A stretch of 64,000 nt of DNA from Bacteroidetes bacterium B1(2017). GTDB taxonomy: Bacteria; Bacteroidota; Bacteroidia; UKL13-3. The stretch lies in assembly GCA_002256395.1 (NCBI GenBank), contig NKJG01000010.1, positions 16,761 through 80,760 of the forward strand, read 5' to 3'. Shown here piece by piece: positions 15,889-25,478 of this stretch. Positions within the stretch are counted from its first letter, which is position 1. Each line of letters begins with the position of its first letter. The translations under genes and the position numbers were made by a program. The notes beneath the pieces were generated by a model. The model searched no databases. It was not told where the DNA came from and saw only the letters and a list, made by a program, of their open reading frames with translations.

Positions 15889-18800
15889 TTCTTTTGTATT
15901 TTAAGTGTCTTTTGTTCTTTTGTTTGCAAGTTGCTTAGCCTTATTAAATAAATGCCCGTTGGTAAGTGACCAATACTAAATTTTTGCTTATTGCCAAGTG
16001 TAGGTATTTCTATAAGTGTTTCGCCTACCAAATTTACTACTTTCAAACTATATAATCCATTTACATCGCCCAATAAGGTTAACTCGTCTTGGGTTGGGTT
16101 GGGCAGCAGGGTTAAATTTATTAGGCCGCGTTTAAGTTGATTCTCAGGACAAGGGAAATACAGGTCTTGCAGTTCGCTTTGTATAATCTCCTCTTTACTT
16201 CTGGCAAAACCCAATGGTATTACTTGCGTGCCTGTATATGCCACAAAATCATATCGGCCACCTTCGGGTAAAAACTTAAAATGAACGGGTTCTACACTAA
16301 ACATATTCTCATCATATAATGCCACAATTGGGTATAAGGTATTGGTATTAATATCTACCAGTGCTATAGAGTCAATAGTACTTGGTGTTTCGTTGCATCC
16401 ACTTATTCCATATTGGCCTTCTACTAAATCTATTTCTGGCGATACCTCGTCTAATAATCCGCCCATTTCAGATTCTACCCAGGCTTTGCAAAAGTATTTG
16501 GCAGGACCAGCTTGGTTCACTTCCATGCTAGCAATGGTTGCCAGTTGATCCAATTCGTGCTGCATTAAACCTCTTTCCAAGGGGTATTTACAGGCTATAT
16601 AAATACCCAAATAGGTTTTCAGGTAGTTTTCAAAATTGCTTTGAGGATTGAGTTCTTGTAGGCTTTGATTGGCTGTTTCATACTCTCCATTTGTTAGCAT
16701 TTCACTAAGGGTAAAATACTTCACCAAAAAGGTATTGGGTATATTTGGCAACCCATAGGCTCTGGCATGCAATTGTTTTAGGTAGAGCTTTTGAAACTCC
16801 AATAGGGCATCGGTACTCGCCGAATCTGTTTCAATTACAGAACCTGTAGAATCAAATACCTCGCAGGGTGGAATAGCTCTTGGTGTAGCATCTATCAAGT
16901 TTAAATTGTTTAGGGCAATGCTTGGCCTTATTTGATTATCAGTGGGTGTACCTATTACATTTATTATTCTAACCTTAGGGTCAAACACAGGCGAGGCTGG
17001 TTTAAATACCCATTTATTAAAAGAAGCTGCTGCCGGAAAAAGCTTATTGGTGCGGTATAGAAGTATGTCTGCCCCTTTGGTTTGAACATTGGTAAACTGA
17101 TTATGGTAAGATCTATCACCAGGAATACCATGGGTTTCGCCCACATTTCTCAATACATGATTTTCTAGCTTAATGCCCCAGCGGCAATTATCCAATGTAT
17201 TGCAACTTAGTTCACTTCCTAAATTCAAGGCATAGCCATAAATTCCAATTCCATTAGAACATAAGTTTAGGGTGACCAAGGTTTGGTTCGAATTTTTTAC
17301 CGCAATACCTCTGCTAAAAGAGTTTACTTTATTGCTAGAGGCAATGGTATTATGGGCTATATGTGGGCCATAACATTGATCTATACTAATAGCGGTGTTT
17401 AATACATTTTCTGCTAAAGAATTGCTTATAGTATTTTCTATAATATCGCATTGAGGGCGAGATAAGTTATAAAAATTCATGAAATTGTACAATTTTGTAT
17501 TTTGCCAATTTAAATAATAATTAATTTGACTATTGGATTGGATTGAATTAAACTTCACCATACTAAAAGCTCCAACATTACTTAAGGCAATGCCTGTTTG
17601 AATATTGCTTATTGCATTATTACTAATAAGCAATTTGCTATAACTTGGTTGGTTTTCTTGGGCAGGTAAGGTGTTTTCAAAAACTTTAATACCAGTAGCT
17701 GTTGGGCCAGAGGCAAAGGCATTATTGGCAATGATTATAGAGGTTCCATTTGTTACAGAGGTATAACTAATATTATTCTCGCAATGAATAATGGCCCGTG
17801 TATGCGAAAAGTTTTGGAAGGTATTTTTATTAAAGGCATTTATTTCATCGCCAATAAGCAGGGTAGATTTTCTATTGTCTTTATAAATAATACTCTCTTG
17901 CCAAATATTATCAAACACACACTTTTGAATGGTAGCATTAACCCCGCCATAATATTTGCTATTGGTTTTGCCATACACTACTATGCCTTGGTTACAATTT
18001 TTAAAACTAGTGTTTGTAATGGCACAGCTACTATACCTAGCTCCAATAATAGGGTAGCTATAAAAACAATCTATCTTATCAAAAATAGCAGCATTATGTA
18101 CATTATAAAAATTAGAATTAAGCACTTCAAAATTAGCATTGGTGGCATCTATACCATTATAGCCTCCTCTAAAAGAACAGTTAAAAAGTTTAAGGATATT
18201 GGCATTTGTTTGAGCTGGTTTATAAGGGTTATTTAAAACAATAGAATGAATGCCATTTACCAAACCTGCATAGGATATTCCTTTTGTTGGATCAAGCAAA
18301 GGTAAATTATGCGAAAAGGTACTGCCCATAATATTAATACCACTTAATGGATAGCTTGTGGGATAGGCATTGCTAATAACAGAGGCAGGCGTATTGGTAA
18401 TTTTTAAATGATATTCATTGGCATCAAAATAACTATACCAACCTATATACAAATTTGAACTTAAATTAGTAGTGCTTATGCCCACCAAGGCATCAAATAT
18501 CTTACTGCCCTTTAATGGATCGGGTTGCGGCGGTGCAATAATGGTAGGTAAATTTTTATCTTTGGCAAACATTTCAAAACTACCATTGCCCAATACCTTT
18601 ACGCCATTCCACATTTGGTTACAATAGCCCTGCAAGGTGGTATTTATTATAACCAGCTTTGCTCCGGGCTGAACCAAAATATCTGTAAACCGTGGCAACT
18701 CAAAGTTAAAATCTCTCAGAATAACGGTGCCCGATTTAACCTCTAACCCCTGTGTAAGCGTAATTAATTCTGTTGATTCTGTCCACGGTAAAGGTGTAAT

Positions 18801-20210
18801 GGCAGTGCCAGCTGTAAGGGTGGTAACAGTAGTGGCTCCAAAGTCAAATGTTACCTTATTGGCATAATAATTTACACTAGGTAACTTTGGATAATAATAC
18901 CCATCCATTTGCTGGGGTAAGGTATGAACCGAATAATTTATCCCATTGGTATTCGTAAAGGTAAAGGGTTGGAAATTCCTTGGATTAGAAATAGCAAACG
19001 ATTGGGTTATACTGCTAGCTGAGCTCGTAAAGGTATATAGGTAATTGCCATCCGAAACATACATTAATCCATCTGATCCCAACTCAATGACTGATCTTCC
19101 AATTTCTGGATTAAGGCCAGATATATAACTTGGGTTAGTGCTACTAATGGGTGTAGCAAGATCTATTTTACCAATAAAATTGCTTGGCTGAGCCATGGCA
19201 ACATCGCCACCAAAAATACTAAATACCAATTTGCCATCGGTGCTAAATTCTAATCCACCAATTTTATGGGTAGTTTGAAGTGCCGTTTGAGAATTATTAT
19301 AATCAAAATACTTATACAGGGTTCCAATGTTTCCGTTTGAACCTATAGGGTAAATAAAGATAAAATTATTGTCGGCTAAGGAAAGGTAATTCCCATTTGG
19401 AGAAACTTCCATTTCACTGGTATAATTATTAAAGTTTGTATTTACTTGGTTAGTTCCAAGCTGAAAGGATGAAATATTGGTTTGTTGCGTGAGGGAGCTA
19501 TTAAGTGTAGATGTTACACCGTTTATAACATACTTATTTAAGGTTCTAAGTGTGATACCTGGATTATTTGCACTAAGAGTATACAGATTATATATACCCA
19601 TTTCACTTGGCTTAGAAATAGCCATGGGAAATTCATTCATCCAAGTAGAGGAAGCAGAAGATTGAATATTAACACCCGCCCAACTAAAGGGTGCTCCATT
19701 ATCCATTAATAAGCTACAATTAGTTGAATTATCCATGCTATTAAAATTAAGCACAATAATTCTTCCACCTACAATTATATGGAACACCCTGCCTTCACAA
19801 TTTTTGAGAAAGGGTACAATGCCAATTTGCTTACCACTATAAACATCCAAGCCAGAATTAAACGGTAGAGCTATTTCCAAATTATTCTTATCAAAAATCT
19901 TTACTCCATCCTTCGAAGAAATTACGTAAAAGAGGATTCTTCCATTTTCATCCGAATAAGAGTTGAACCCAGCCATATTTGTAATTGGAATAGTTGGTCT
20001 TCCATTGGTATTGTTTACCGCACTGGTACTTGGGTTAAACAACACTTGGTTCAAACCGCTAGCATTTGGAAAAAGCCACCTGCTTAATTGCGGACTAGAA
20101 TTAAAGGTGGTAACTTGTTTTGTTTTTCTAACAAAAGTTTGTTGTGCAAATGTGAGTTGCAGGCTCATGAATAAAATGGCCACTTGAGCCATCATTTTGG
20201 GGTACTTCAT
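15885..20210 (-). CDS. Large beta-helix surface protein, T9SS type A
   Basis: The ATG at 20210 is chosen over the track start at 20285 because it begins a signal peptide, MKYPKMMAQVAILFMSLQLTFAQQ, giving 1441 residues. Residues ~30-480 resemble a beta-propeller-type region (ENGRILFYVISSKDGVKIFD, FSTDGKLVFSIFGGD). A region of short irregular repeats follows (ITNTSFKNCNQGIVVYG, IQKCVFDNIW, LISNNAISNIQTGIAL) typical of right-handed parallel beta-helices. The tail LLPNPTQDELTLLG... GIYLIRLSNLQTKEQKTLKI is a T9SS type A sorting domain. It is probably a surface adhesin-like or carbohydrate-related protein; the substrate is unknown. It is coupled to the 466-residue gene downstream. Confidence 0.8.
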   Translation of the reverse strand: MKYPKMMAQVAILFMSLQLTFAQQTFVRKTKQVTTFNSSPQLSRWLFPNASGLNQVLFNPSTSAVNNTNGRPTIPITNMAGFNSYSDENGRILFYVISSKDGVKIFDKNNLEIALPFNSGLDVYSGKQIGIVPFLKNCEGRVFHIIVGGRIIVLNFNSMDNSTNCSLLMDNGAPFSWAGVNIQSSASSTWMNEFPMAISKPSEMGIYNLYTLSANNPGITLRTLNKYVINGVTSTLNSSLTQQTNISSFQLGTNQVNTNFNNYTSEMEVSPNGNYLSLADNNFIFIYPIGSNGNIGTLYKYFDYNNSQTALQTTHKIGGLEFSTDGKLVFSIFGGDVAMAQPSNFIGKIDLATPISSTNPSYISGLNPEIGRSVIELGSDGLMYVSDGNYLYTFTSSASSITQSFAISNPRNFQPFTFTNTNGINYSVHTLPQQMDGYYYPKLPSVNYYANKVTFDFGATTVTTLTAGTAITPLPWTESTELITLTQGLEVKSGTVILRDFNFELPRFTDILVQPGAKLVIINTTLQGYCNQMWNGVKVLGNGSFEMFAKDKNLPTIIAPPQPDPLKGSKIFDALVGISTTNLSSNLYIGWYSYFDANEYHLKITNTPASVISNAYPTSYPLSGINIMGSTFSHNLPLLDPTKGISYAGLVNGIHSIVLNNPYKPAQTNANILKLFNCSFRGGYNGIDATNANFEVLNSNFYNVHNAAIFDKIDCFYSYPIIGARYSSCAITNTSFKNCNQGIVVYGKTNSKYYGGVNATIQKCVFDNIWQESIIYKDNRKSTLLIGDEINAFNKNTFQNFSHTRAIIHCENNISYTSVTNGTSIIIANNAFASGPTATGIKVFENTLPAQENQPSYSKLLISNNAISNIQTGIALSNVGAFSMVKFNSIQSNSQINYYLNWQNTKLYNFMNFYNLSRPQCDIIENTISNSLAENVLNTAISIDQCYGPHIAHNTIASSNKVNSFSRGIAVKNSNQTLVTLNLCSNGIGIYGYALNLGSELSCNTLDNCRWGIKLENHVLRNVGETHGIPGDRSYHNQFTNVQTKGADILLYRTNKLFPAAASFNKWVFKPASPVFDPKVRIINVIGTPTDNQIRPSIALNNLNLIDATPRAIPPCEVFDSTGSVIETDSASTDALLEFQKLYLKQLHARAYGLPNIPNTFLVKYFTLSEMLTNGEYETANQSLQELNPQSNFENYLKTYLGIYIACKYPLERGLMQHELDQLATIASMEVNQAGPAKYFCKAWVESEMGGLLDEVSPEIDLVEGQYGISGCNETPSTIDSIALVDINTNTLYPIVALYDENMFSVEPVHFKFLPEGGRYDFVAYTGTQVIPLGFARSKEEIIQSELQDLYFPCPENQLKRGLINLTLLPNPTQDELTLLGDVNGLYSLKVVNLVGETLIEIPTLGNKQKFSIGHLPTGIYLIRLSNLQTKEQKTLKIQKN

Positions 20211-20550
20211 ATATCTATTATTTAAGGTATTTAGGCTATCCGTTTTGGGGAATTCAATAGTATAAAAAGCATAAACAACTGTCAATCACATAATTGATTC
20301 TTATACCTAGAATTATATCTATACCAGAAATTGAATTACCATTCCATTGGTGATTACCCATAAACCCTTCGATAAACTCCGTGACCTTGAAATAAGCGTA
20401 CCTCGCACGCCCATGCTTTAGCGCAGGCAGTAGACTAGCGACAAGTGACCTTCCCCTCAACCCGCGACCAGCGACCTTCTTCCCTACTAGCGACCTTCTT
20501 CATTGAAAACACCCAAACTTTTCGCATATTTGCCTCCATAACTAAATAGA
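20211..20550. other. Divergent gap with word repeats
   Basis: The region between the divergent surface-protein and flippase genes. It contains a degenerate half of the CTTCGA hairpin family (near 20366), a CATGCTTTAGCGCAGGCAG fragment related to the GCATGG mosaics, and GCGACCAGCGACC words at 20430-20500. No gene and no convincing promoter were seen. Confidence 0.5.
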
Positions 20551-21891
20551 TTGCCTACACTCAGCTCCAAATTCGAACTCAATAAGTTCAATAGCCTTCA
20601 GATATATCAGTTCCTTCGCTTTGGGACCTTCTTTCTGATATCTATTATTTTGGCTAAGGTTACTTATGCTAGGTTTACCTCTGGCTTTGGTACTTTAATA
20701 CTGAGTAAGTATGAGATGCTAATGTTGCTTAGCTCCTCCCTTACCTTCTTCTGGGTTTCGAGTATTACCAATACCCTAATACCTTTCTACCATAGCTCGG
20801 ATGAGGAAAAGCAAAAACGCATTTTGTTTAATGCCTTTGCTATCCTTACTATATTTAGTTTGGTGGCGGCTATTGTTACTACCATTGTAGGTCATGTTAA
20901 ATACCCCAAGGATGCCGATCTGTTTCAGATGTTTGCCCTGGTGGTGTTCTTAAACACGCCCTCCTATATTGCCGATTATATTTTTTACCTCAAGGGCAAA
21001 TACAAATCCTTGCTTATTTGGGGTGTGGTAACCTTTAGTGCGCATATACTTTTATTGTGCTTGCCTATTTACATGCGCCAAACGCTAAACTTGGCCATTA
21101 ATCTTTTGGTTATTTTAAGCTTGGTTAAGTTTAATTATACCATTATTCTGTTGATGAAATATTCTATTATTTCGTTTCATACTAGGCTTATCCAAGAGTT
21201 TATGAAAAAGGTATTGCCTTTTCTATTCTCTATTTTATTGGCGGGCAGTATGGATTATATTAATAGCTATATTGTAGAGTATTATTTCTCGCCTTTAGAT
21301 TTTGCGGTGTTTAGATATGGAGCCAAAGAGCTGCCTATCTTTTTAATTTTGGCCAACTCTTTAAGCAATATCTACAGTGGCGAAATTGCCAATTTTAATA
21401 AGAATAATAACCTGCAAGAAGGCTTGGCTAAGCTTAAGGCAAGCTCTACCAAACTCATGCGATGGTTGTTTCCTTCTACCATTTTGCTCATGCTGGTGAG
21501 TAAGCATTTCTTTGAGCTGGCGTATAACCAAGACTTGGTTCAGGGCTACAAAATATTTAATATTTACCTGTTGCTAATTGTTAGCCGCATGCTCTTTCCA
21601 CAAACGGTGGTTATGGGTTTAATGAAGAATAGAATCTTTTATTTGGTAAGCTCTAATTACCTTATTTTAAACTGTATTCTCTCGTTTTGGTTTATTGGCA
21701 TTTGGGGTATAGAAGGGATTGCCTATGCTACCGTTATTTCCTTTACCGTAGAAAAGCTACTCTTAGTAATCTATTGCAAAATGGAAGGCGTAGATGTTAG
21801 AAAATACACCTCTGTAGGCGAGTATTTACTTTATGCAAGTTTAACTGTGGCCGCTTTCTTCCTGAACCTACATGGTATCATTGGCTTATAA
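20551..21891 (+). CDS. Polysaccharide flippase-like (MOP superfamily) membrane protein
   Basis: A 446-residue protein with about a dozen hydrophobic segments spaced as in Wzx/MATE-type transporters of the MOP superfamily (for example FLRFGTFFLISIILAKVTY, LFSILLAGSMDYINSYIVEYYF and IWGIEGIAYATVISF). The motif FAVFRYGAKELPIF recalls the central region of oligosaccharide flippases. It would move lipid-linked saccharide across the inner membrane, but no glycan genes adjoin it. The only start that keeps the first membrane segments is a TTG at 20551; a stop lies 12 bases upstream in frame. Function is inferred from topology and is moderately sure. Confidence 0.7.
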   Translation: MPTLSSKFELNKFNSLQIYQFLRFGTFFLISIILAKVTYARFTSGFGTLILSKYEMLMLLSSSLTFFWVSSITNTLIPFYHSSDEEKQKRILFNAFAILTIFSLVAAIVTTIVGHVKYPKDADLFQMFALVVFLNTPSYIADYIFYLKGKYKSLLIWGVVTFSAHILLLCLPIYMRQTLNLAINLLVILSLVKFNYTIILLMKYSIISFHTRLIQEFMKKVLPFLFSILLAGSMDYINSYIVEYYFSPLDFAVFRYGAKELPIFLILANSLSNIYSGEIANFNKNNNLQEGLAKLKASSTKLMRWLFPSTILLMLVSKHFFELAYNQDLVQGYKIFNIYLLLIVSRMLFPQTVVMGLMKNRIFYLVSSNYLILNCILSFWFIGIWGIEGIAYATVISFTVEKLLLVIYCKMEGVDVRKYTSVGEYLLYASLTVAAFFLNLHGIIGL

Positions 21892-21920
21892 AAGGTTTGG
21901 GGTAAAATCATATTTAAAAC

Positions 21921-21932
21921 TGACCTAGGTCA
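21921..21932. promoter_or_regulatory. Palindromic operator candidate TGACCTAGGTCA
   Basis: A perfect 12-base palindrome three bases upstream of the -33 element of the hmgA promoter. The position suits an activator or repressor of the homogentisate genes. The regulator is not in the window. Confidence 0.5.
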
Positions 21933-21934
21933 TG

Positions 21935-21963
21935 TTGCTGCTTTGTGTGGCTGGATAAGTTTG
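21935..21963 (+). promoter_or_regulatory. Promoter upstream of hmgA
   Basis: TTG at 21935-21937, an 18-base spacer, then TAAGTTTG at 21956-21963, a full match to the Bacteroidota TAnnTTTG consensus. The predicted transcript starts about 15 bases before the ATG at 21985. Confidence 0.65.
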
Positions 21964-21984
21964 TAGAAATCTAATTCTCACCTT

Positions 21985-23160
21985 ATGTCAGTTTATCAAC
22001 AAGCCGGAAAAATACCTAGCAAACGCCATGTAGTATTTCGTCAACCCAATGGTAATTTATACCACGAAGAGCTTTTTGGAACAGAAGGTTTTGCTGGCAC
22101 TTCGTCGCTAGTGTACCACTTGTATCCACCCACTATGGTTAAAGAACATGGTCAGCCTTACTCGGTTCGACCCGAAGTAGCTATAGAAGATAACTTGCAA
22201 GCCAGAAGTTATATGGGCTACCAAGTTGAACCGAATGAAGACTATATTGAAAGTCGTAAAACGCTTTTTATAAATGCCGATATGACAATTGGTATGGCTG
22301 CTCCTAGCAAAAGCCTAACAGAGTATTTCTTTAAAAATGCCGATGCCGATGAAATGATATTTATTCATAAAGGTTCGGGTACTTTAAAAACAATGTATGG
22401 CCATATACCTTTTGAGTATGGCGATTATATTATTATACCTAGGGGTACAGTTTACCAATTGCATTTTACTACCACCGATAATAAATTATTGATAGTAGAA
22501 TCGTTTGGTCCAATTGAAACGCCTACTCGTTATAGAAACAATTATGGTCAGTACCTAGAACACTCTCCATTTTGCGAACGCGATTTTAAATTGCCTAAAG
22601 GATTAGAAACAATTGACCAACAAGGTGAGTTCTTAATTAAGATTAAGAAGCGTGGGTTAATCTATCCATATGTTTACGAAAACCATCCGTTTGATGTGGT
22701 AGGTTGGGATGGCTATTGCTACCCGTATGCTTTCTCTATCTTTAATTTCGAACCTATCACAGGTCGCATACATATGCCGCCTCCAATACACCAAACCTTC
22801 CAAGGCAAGAACTTTGTTATTTGCTCGTTTGTGCCAAGGTTATATGATTACCATCCAGATGCTATTCCAGCTCCATACCACCATAGTAATATAGATAGCG
22901 ATGAGTTATTGTATTACGTAGATGGCGATTTTATGAGCCGTAATAATATCCAAAAAGGACAAATTACCTTACATCCAGGAGGTATCCCACACGGACCACA
23001 CCCGGGTGCTATAGAACGCAGTATTGGCAAAGCTGCCACCAACGAATTGGCGGTTATGATTGACCCTTTTAACCCTGTAAAAATTACCGAGGAAGCAATG
23101 AAGTACGAGCTGCAAGACTACTATCAAAGCTGGGTAACAAAGAAGCCGGTAGACGCTTAG
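21985..23160 (+). CDS. hmgA: Homogentisate 1,2-dioxygenase
   Basis: A 391-residue cupin-fold dioxygenase that opens the ring of homogentisate to maleylacetoacetate in tyrosine and phenylalanine breakdown, using Fe(II). Recognisable parts are the N-terminal RQPNGNLYHEELFGTEGF segment and the iron-site regions YHHSNIDSDELLYYVDGDF (about 298-316) and LHPGGIPHGPHPGAIE (about 330-345). Length fits the short Bacteroidota type. It lies upstream of hpd on the same strand, and the two enzymes catalyse consecutive steps. Fumarylacetoacetase and maleylacetoacetate isomerase are not in the window. A palindrome and a good promoter precede it. Confidence 0.92.
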   Translation: MSVYQQAGKIPSKRHVVFRQPNGNLYHEELFGTEGFAGTSSLVYHLYPPTMVKEHGQPYSVRPEVAIEDNLQARSYMGYQVEPNEDYIESRKTLFINADMTIGMAAPSKSLTEYFFKNADADEMIFIHKGSGTLKTMYGHIPFEYGDYIIIPRGTVYQLHFTTTDNKLLIVESFGPIETPTRYRNNYGQYLEHSPFCERDFKLPKGLETIDQQGEFLIKIKKRGLIYPYVYENHPFDVVGWDGYCYPYAFSIFNFEPITGRIHMPPPIHQTFQGKNFVICSFVPRLYDYHPDAIPAPYHHSNIDSDELLYYVDGDFMSRNNIQKGQITLHPGGIPHGPHPGAIERSIGKAATNELAVMIDPFNPVKITEEAMKYELQDYYQSWVTKKPVDA

Positions 23161-23342
23161 GGAAGGCATGGCGTTGCTTGGCATTGCATGGACGGTCTGC
23201 CAAGGCAGACCTAAGGCATGGTAAGACGCTGCGCGCGGGGAGGTATACCCACCTACCGTCCCTTATGTCCCTTACAAAAAACGGTAAGGACAGGTCGCGA
23301 CCTGTCCCTACACATGTGACGAAAACCTAAAAACGAAAAAAA
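23161..23342. repeat. GCATGG mosaic (copy C) and 20-bp palindrome between hmgA and hpd
   Basis: After the hmgA stop come GGCATGGCGTTGC, then GGTCTGCCAAGGCAGACC (a perfect dyad), then AAGGCATGGTAAGACGCTGCG. Further on, GGACAGGTCGCGACCTGTCC at 23288-23307 is a perfect 20-base palindrome 35 bases before the hpd start. These insertions separate two genes that act in one pathway. The dyads could affect read-through from hmgA into hpd. Confidence 0.7.
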
Positions 23343-24497
23343 ATGTATAACGACTTAACCGAAGTAAAGAACTTTACTTACACTGGTGCCAAAATTTTTG
23401 ATCAGGCACAGGATTTCCTTCCTATTAATGGAACGGATTATGTTGAATTGTATGTGGGAAACGCCAAGCAAGCGGCGCATTTCTACAAAACTGCCTTGGG
23501 TTTCCAAGACCTAGCCTATGCTGGTTTAGAAACGGGTCTTAGAGATAGAACATCGTATGTTTTACAACAAGGTAAAATAAGGTTGGTTCTTACCACTCCG
23601 TTTGATCCAGAAAGTGAAATTGCCCAACACCTACGCATGCATGGCGACGGGGTGAAAGTGATTGCTCTATGGGTGAATGATGCCTATGATGCCTATGAAC
23701 AAACTATTTCACGCGGTGCTAAATCGTATATGGAACCTAAAACGGTTACCGATGCCGATGGTGAAGTGCGCATGAGTGGTATTCATACCTATGGCGAAAC
23801 GGTTCATATTTTTGTGGAGCGTAAAAACTACAAAGGTTTATTCTTACCTGGTTACGAAAAACTAGAAACAGGTTATAACCCTGGCTCAACAGGTTTAAAA
23901 TATGTAGATCATATGGTGGGCAATGTAGAATTGGGAGCCATGAACAAATGGTCGGATTTTTATGCCAACGTAATGGGATTTGCAAACCTAGTAACCTTTG
24001 ACGATAAAGATATTTCTACCGAATATACCGCTCTTATGAGTAAGGTTATGACCAATGGAAATGGCTATATCAAATTCCCTATTAACGAGCCTGCTATTGG
24101 CAAAAAGAAATCGCAAGTAGAAGAGTATTTAGATTTCTATAGAGGTGCGGGCTGCCAGCACATTGCTGTGGCTACAGATGATATAGTATTTACCATTAGC
24201 GAAATGCGCAAACGTGGCGTAGAATTTTTATACGTACCCGGCACTTACTACGATACTGTTTTAGACCGTGTAGGTATTATAGAAGAAGACCTTAATGAGT
24301 TAAAGAAATGGGGTATTATGGTAGATCACGATGAGGAAGGATATTTATTACAAATATTCACCAAACCGGTAGAAGACCGCCCAACCTTATTCTTTGAAAT
24401 TATCCAACGCAAAGGCGCCAAATCATTTGGCAAAGGAAACTTCCAAGCCCTCTTCGAATCCATAGAAGCAGAACAAGCCCGCCGCGGAACGCTTTAA
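23343..24497 (+). CDS. hpd: 4-hydroxyphenylpyruvate dioxygenase
   Basis: A 384-residue Fe(II) dioxygenase that converts 4-hydroxyphenylpyruvate to homogentisate, the substrate of the enzyme encoded upstream. Two vicinal-oxygen-chelate domains are visible: residues ~20-155 (TDYVELYVGNAKQAAHFYK) and ~185-360 (YVDHMVGNVELGAM). The three iron ligands fit His in VDHMVGN (about 190), His in CQHIAVATDD (about 273) and Glu in FFEIIQRKGA (about 353). The C-terminus GKGNFQALFESIEAEQ is typical of the family. It is probably co-transcribed with hmgA despite the 182-base repeat-filled gap. A terminator follows at 24651. Confidence 0.95.
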   Translation: MYNDLTEVKNFTYTGAKIFDQAQDFLPINGTDYVELYVGNAKQAAHFYKTALGFQDLAYAGLETGLRDRTSYVLQQGKIRLVLTTPFDPESEIAQHLRMHGDGVKVIALWVNDAYDAYEQTISRGAKSYMEPKTVTDADGEVRMSGIHTYGETVHIFVERKNYKGLFLPGYEKLETGYNPGSTGLKYVDHMVGNVELGAMNKWSDFYANVMGFANLVTFDDKDISTEYTALMSKVMTNGNGYIKFPINEPAIGKKKSQVEEYLDFYRGAGCQHIAVATDDIVFTISEMRKRGVEFLYVPGTYYDTVLDRVGIIEEDLNELKKWGIMVDHDEEGYLLQIFTKPVEDRPTLFFEIIQRKGAKSFGKGNFQALFESIEAEQARRGTL

Positions 24498-24501
24498 GAA
24501 G

Positions 24502-24829
24502 CATGGTGTTGTAAGCCGTCGCTATCGCTTTGGCATACAACGCATGGCATAGCATGGACGTACCGCCATGGCGGAACTAAGGCATGGTAAGAGCTTCGCA
24601 TTTGGTATGGATAGGTCGCGGCCTGTGCCGTGATGAAAGAATACATAAACAAAAAAAGGCCCTCACGCGCAGCGTAATGGCCTTTTTTTGTTTTGTAGCG
24701 CGAAGCGTCTTACCATGCCCTAGGCCCGCGCCCGCGGACCGCCCATGCATTTTATGCCAAAGCGATAGCGAGGCATAAAATACCATGCGTAATTTGCCAA
24801 GCGATAGCGAAGGCAAATTACACCATGCC
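24502..24829. repeat. GCATGG mosaic module (copies D and E) around a terminator
   Basis: A plus-oriented mosaic (24502-24600) and a complementary one (24695-24829) flank a terminator and together form an inverted module between two convergent genes. Cassettes include TTGTAAGCCGTCGCTATCGC, TTATGCCAAAGCGATAGCGA with its return arm GGCATAA, and TTTGCCAAGCGATAGCGAAG with GGCAAA. The right half is almost identical to 25610-25743. Confidence 0.75.
24651..24689. terminator. Bidirectional terminator between hpd and lipoprotein gene
   Basis: A-run plus AGGCC pairs with GGCCT plus T-run around ctcacgcgcagcgtaat. It is symmetrical, with A and T tracts, and is placed between convergent genes so it can end both transcripts. 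Confidence 0.8.
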
Positions 24830-25447
24830 TTATTTAGGCAATGCTTTCTTTGTTTGAATAATCACCCTCTCCTGCTCACTCAGTAATTCGAGCAAAGGCT
24901 TAGTGGATGGCAATTTATTAGATTGGTATTTTTGGATACTAGGCAGAGTTAAGCTTATTTTTAGGAGCACGCGTAAGTCTTCCAGCTTTTGCGAATTTGT
25001 TTGGAGTTGGCTTAAGAGTGTTACGTTTCTTAAACATTTAATAGAGTCTTGCAACTCACTTTTTTTGAGTAAGGCAATCACTTGCTCTCTAATTAAACTA
25101 TCGCTAATAGAGTTAGCCATACTACCTGCATCCTCATAATATTGTTGCGACTTTGAATGATAGTCATTAAACTCAGATTCTAATTTAGAGGAAGCTACTT
25201 GTTGATTGGCAAAGTTGGTATTAAGGCTCTCTAAGGATTTATTTTTTGAAGACAATTCAGTATAAATTTCCTCCACCAAATTAGTGTAACCTTTGCCGCT
25301 TCTAAAACTACCATAATCTTCCTCAGCCACCTTCACTAAAGCCTCCGGCTCCAAGGTATCAGATGAGTTACGCAGTGTATCGTTGCTTCCCCCTTTACCA
25401 CATGATACAAAAAATAAAATACAGAGTATATAAAGAATGTTTTTCAT
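24830..25447 (-). CDS. Putative lipoprotein, coiled-coil
   Basis: The track ORF begins at 25618, but its first 57 codons read through the repeat; the ATG at 25447 starts a clear lipoprotein signal, MKNILYILCILFFVSCGKGG, with lipid-anchored Cys16. The 205-residue product is then largely helical with heptad-like spacing (NKSLESLNTNFANQQVASSK, LQTNSQKLEDLRVLLKI), suggesting a coiled coil in the periplasm. I recognise no family. The stop codon abuts a mosaic repeat. Confidence 0.65.
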   Translation of the reverse strand: MKNILYILCILFFVSCGKGGSNDTLRNSSDTLEPEALVKVAEEDYGSFRSGKGYTNLVEEIYTELSSKNKSLESLNTNFANQQVASSKLESEFNDYHSKSQQYYEDAGSMANSISDSLIREQVIALLKKSELQDSIKCLRNVTLLSQLQTNSQKLEDLRVLLKISLTLPSIQKYQSNKLPSTKPLLELLSEQERVIIQTKKALPK

Positions 25448-25478
25448 ACAAGCAGCAAGATAGCAAAAAAAGCAGGAA

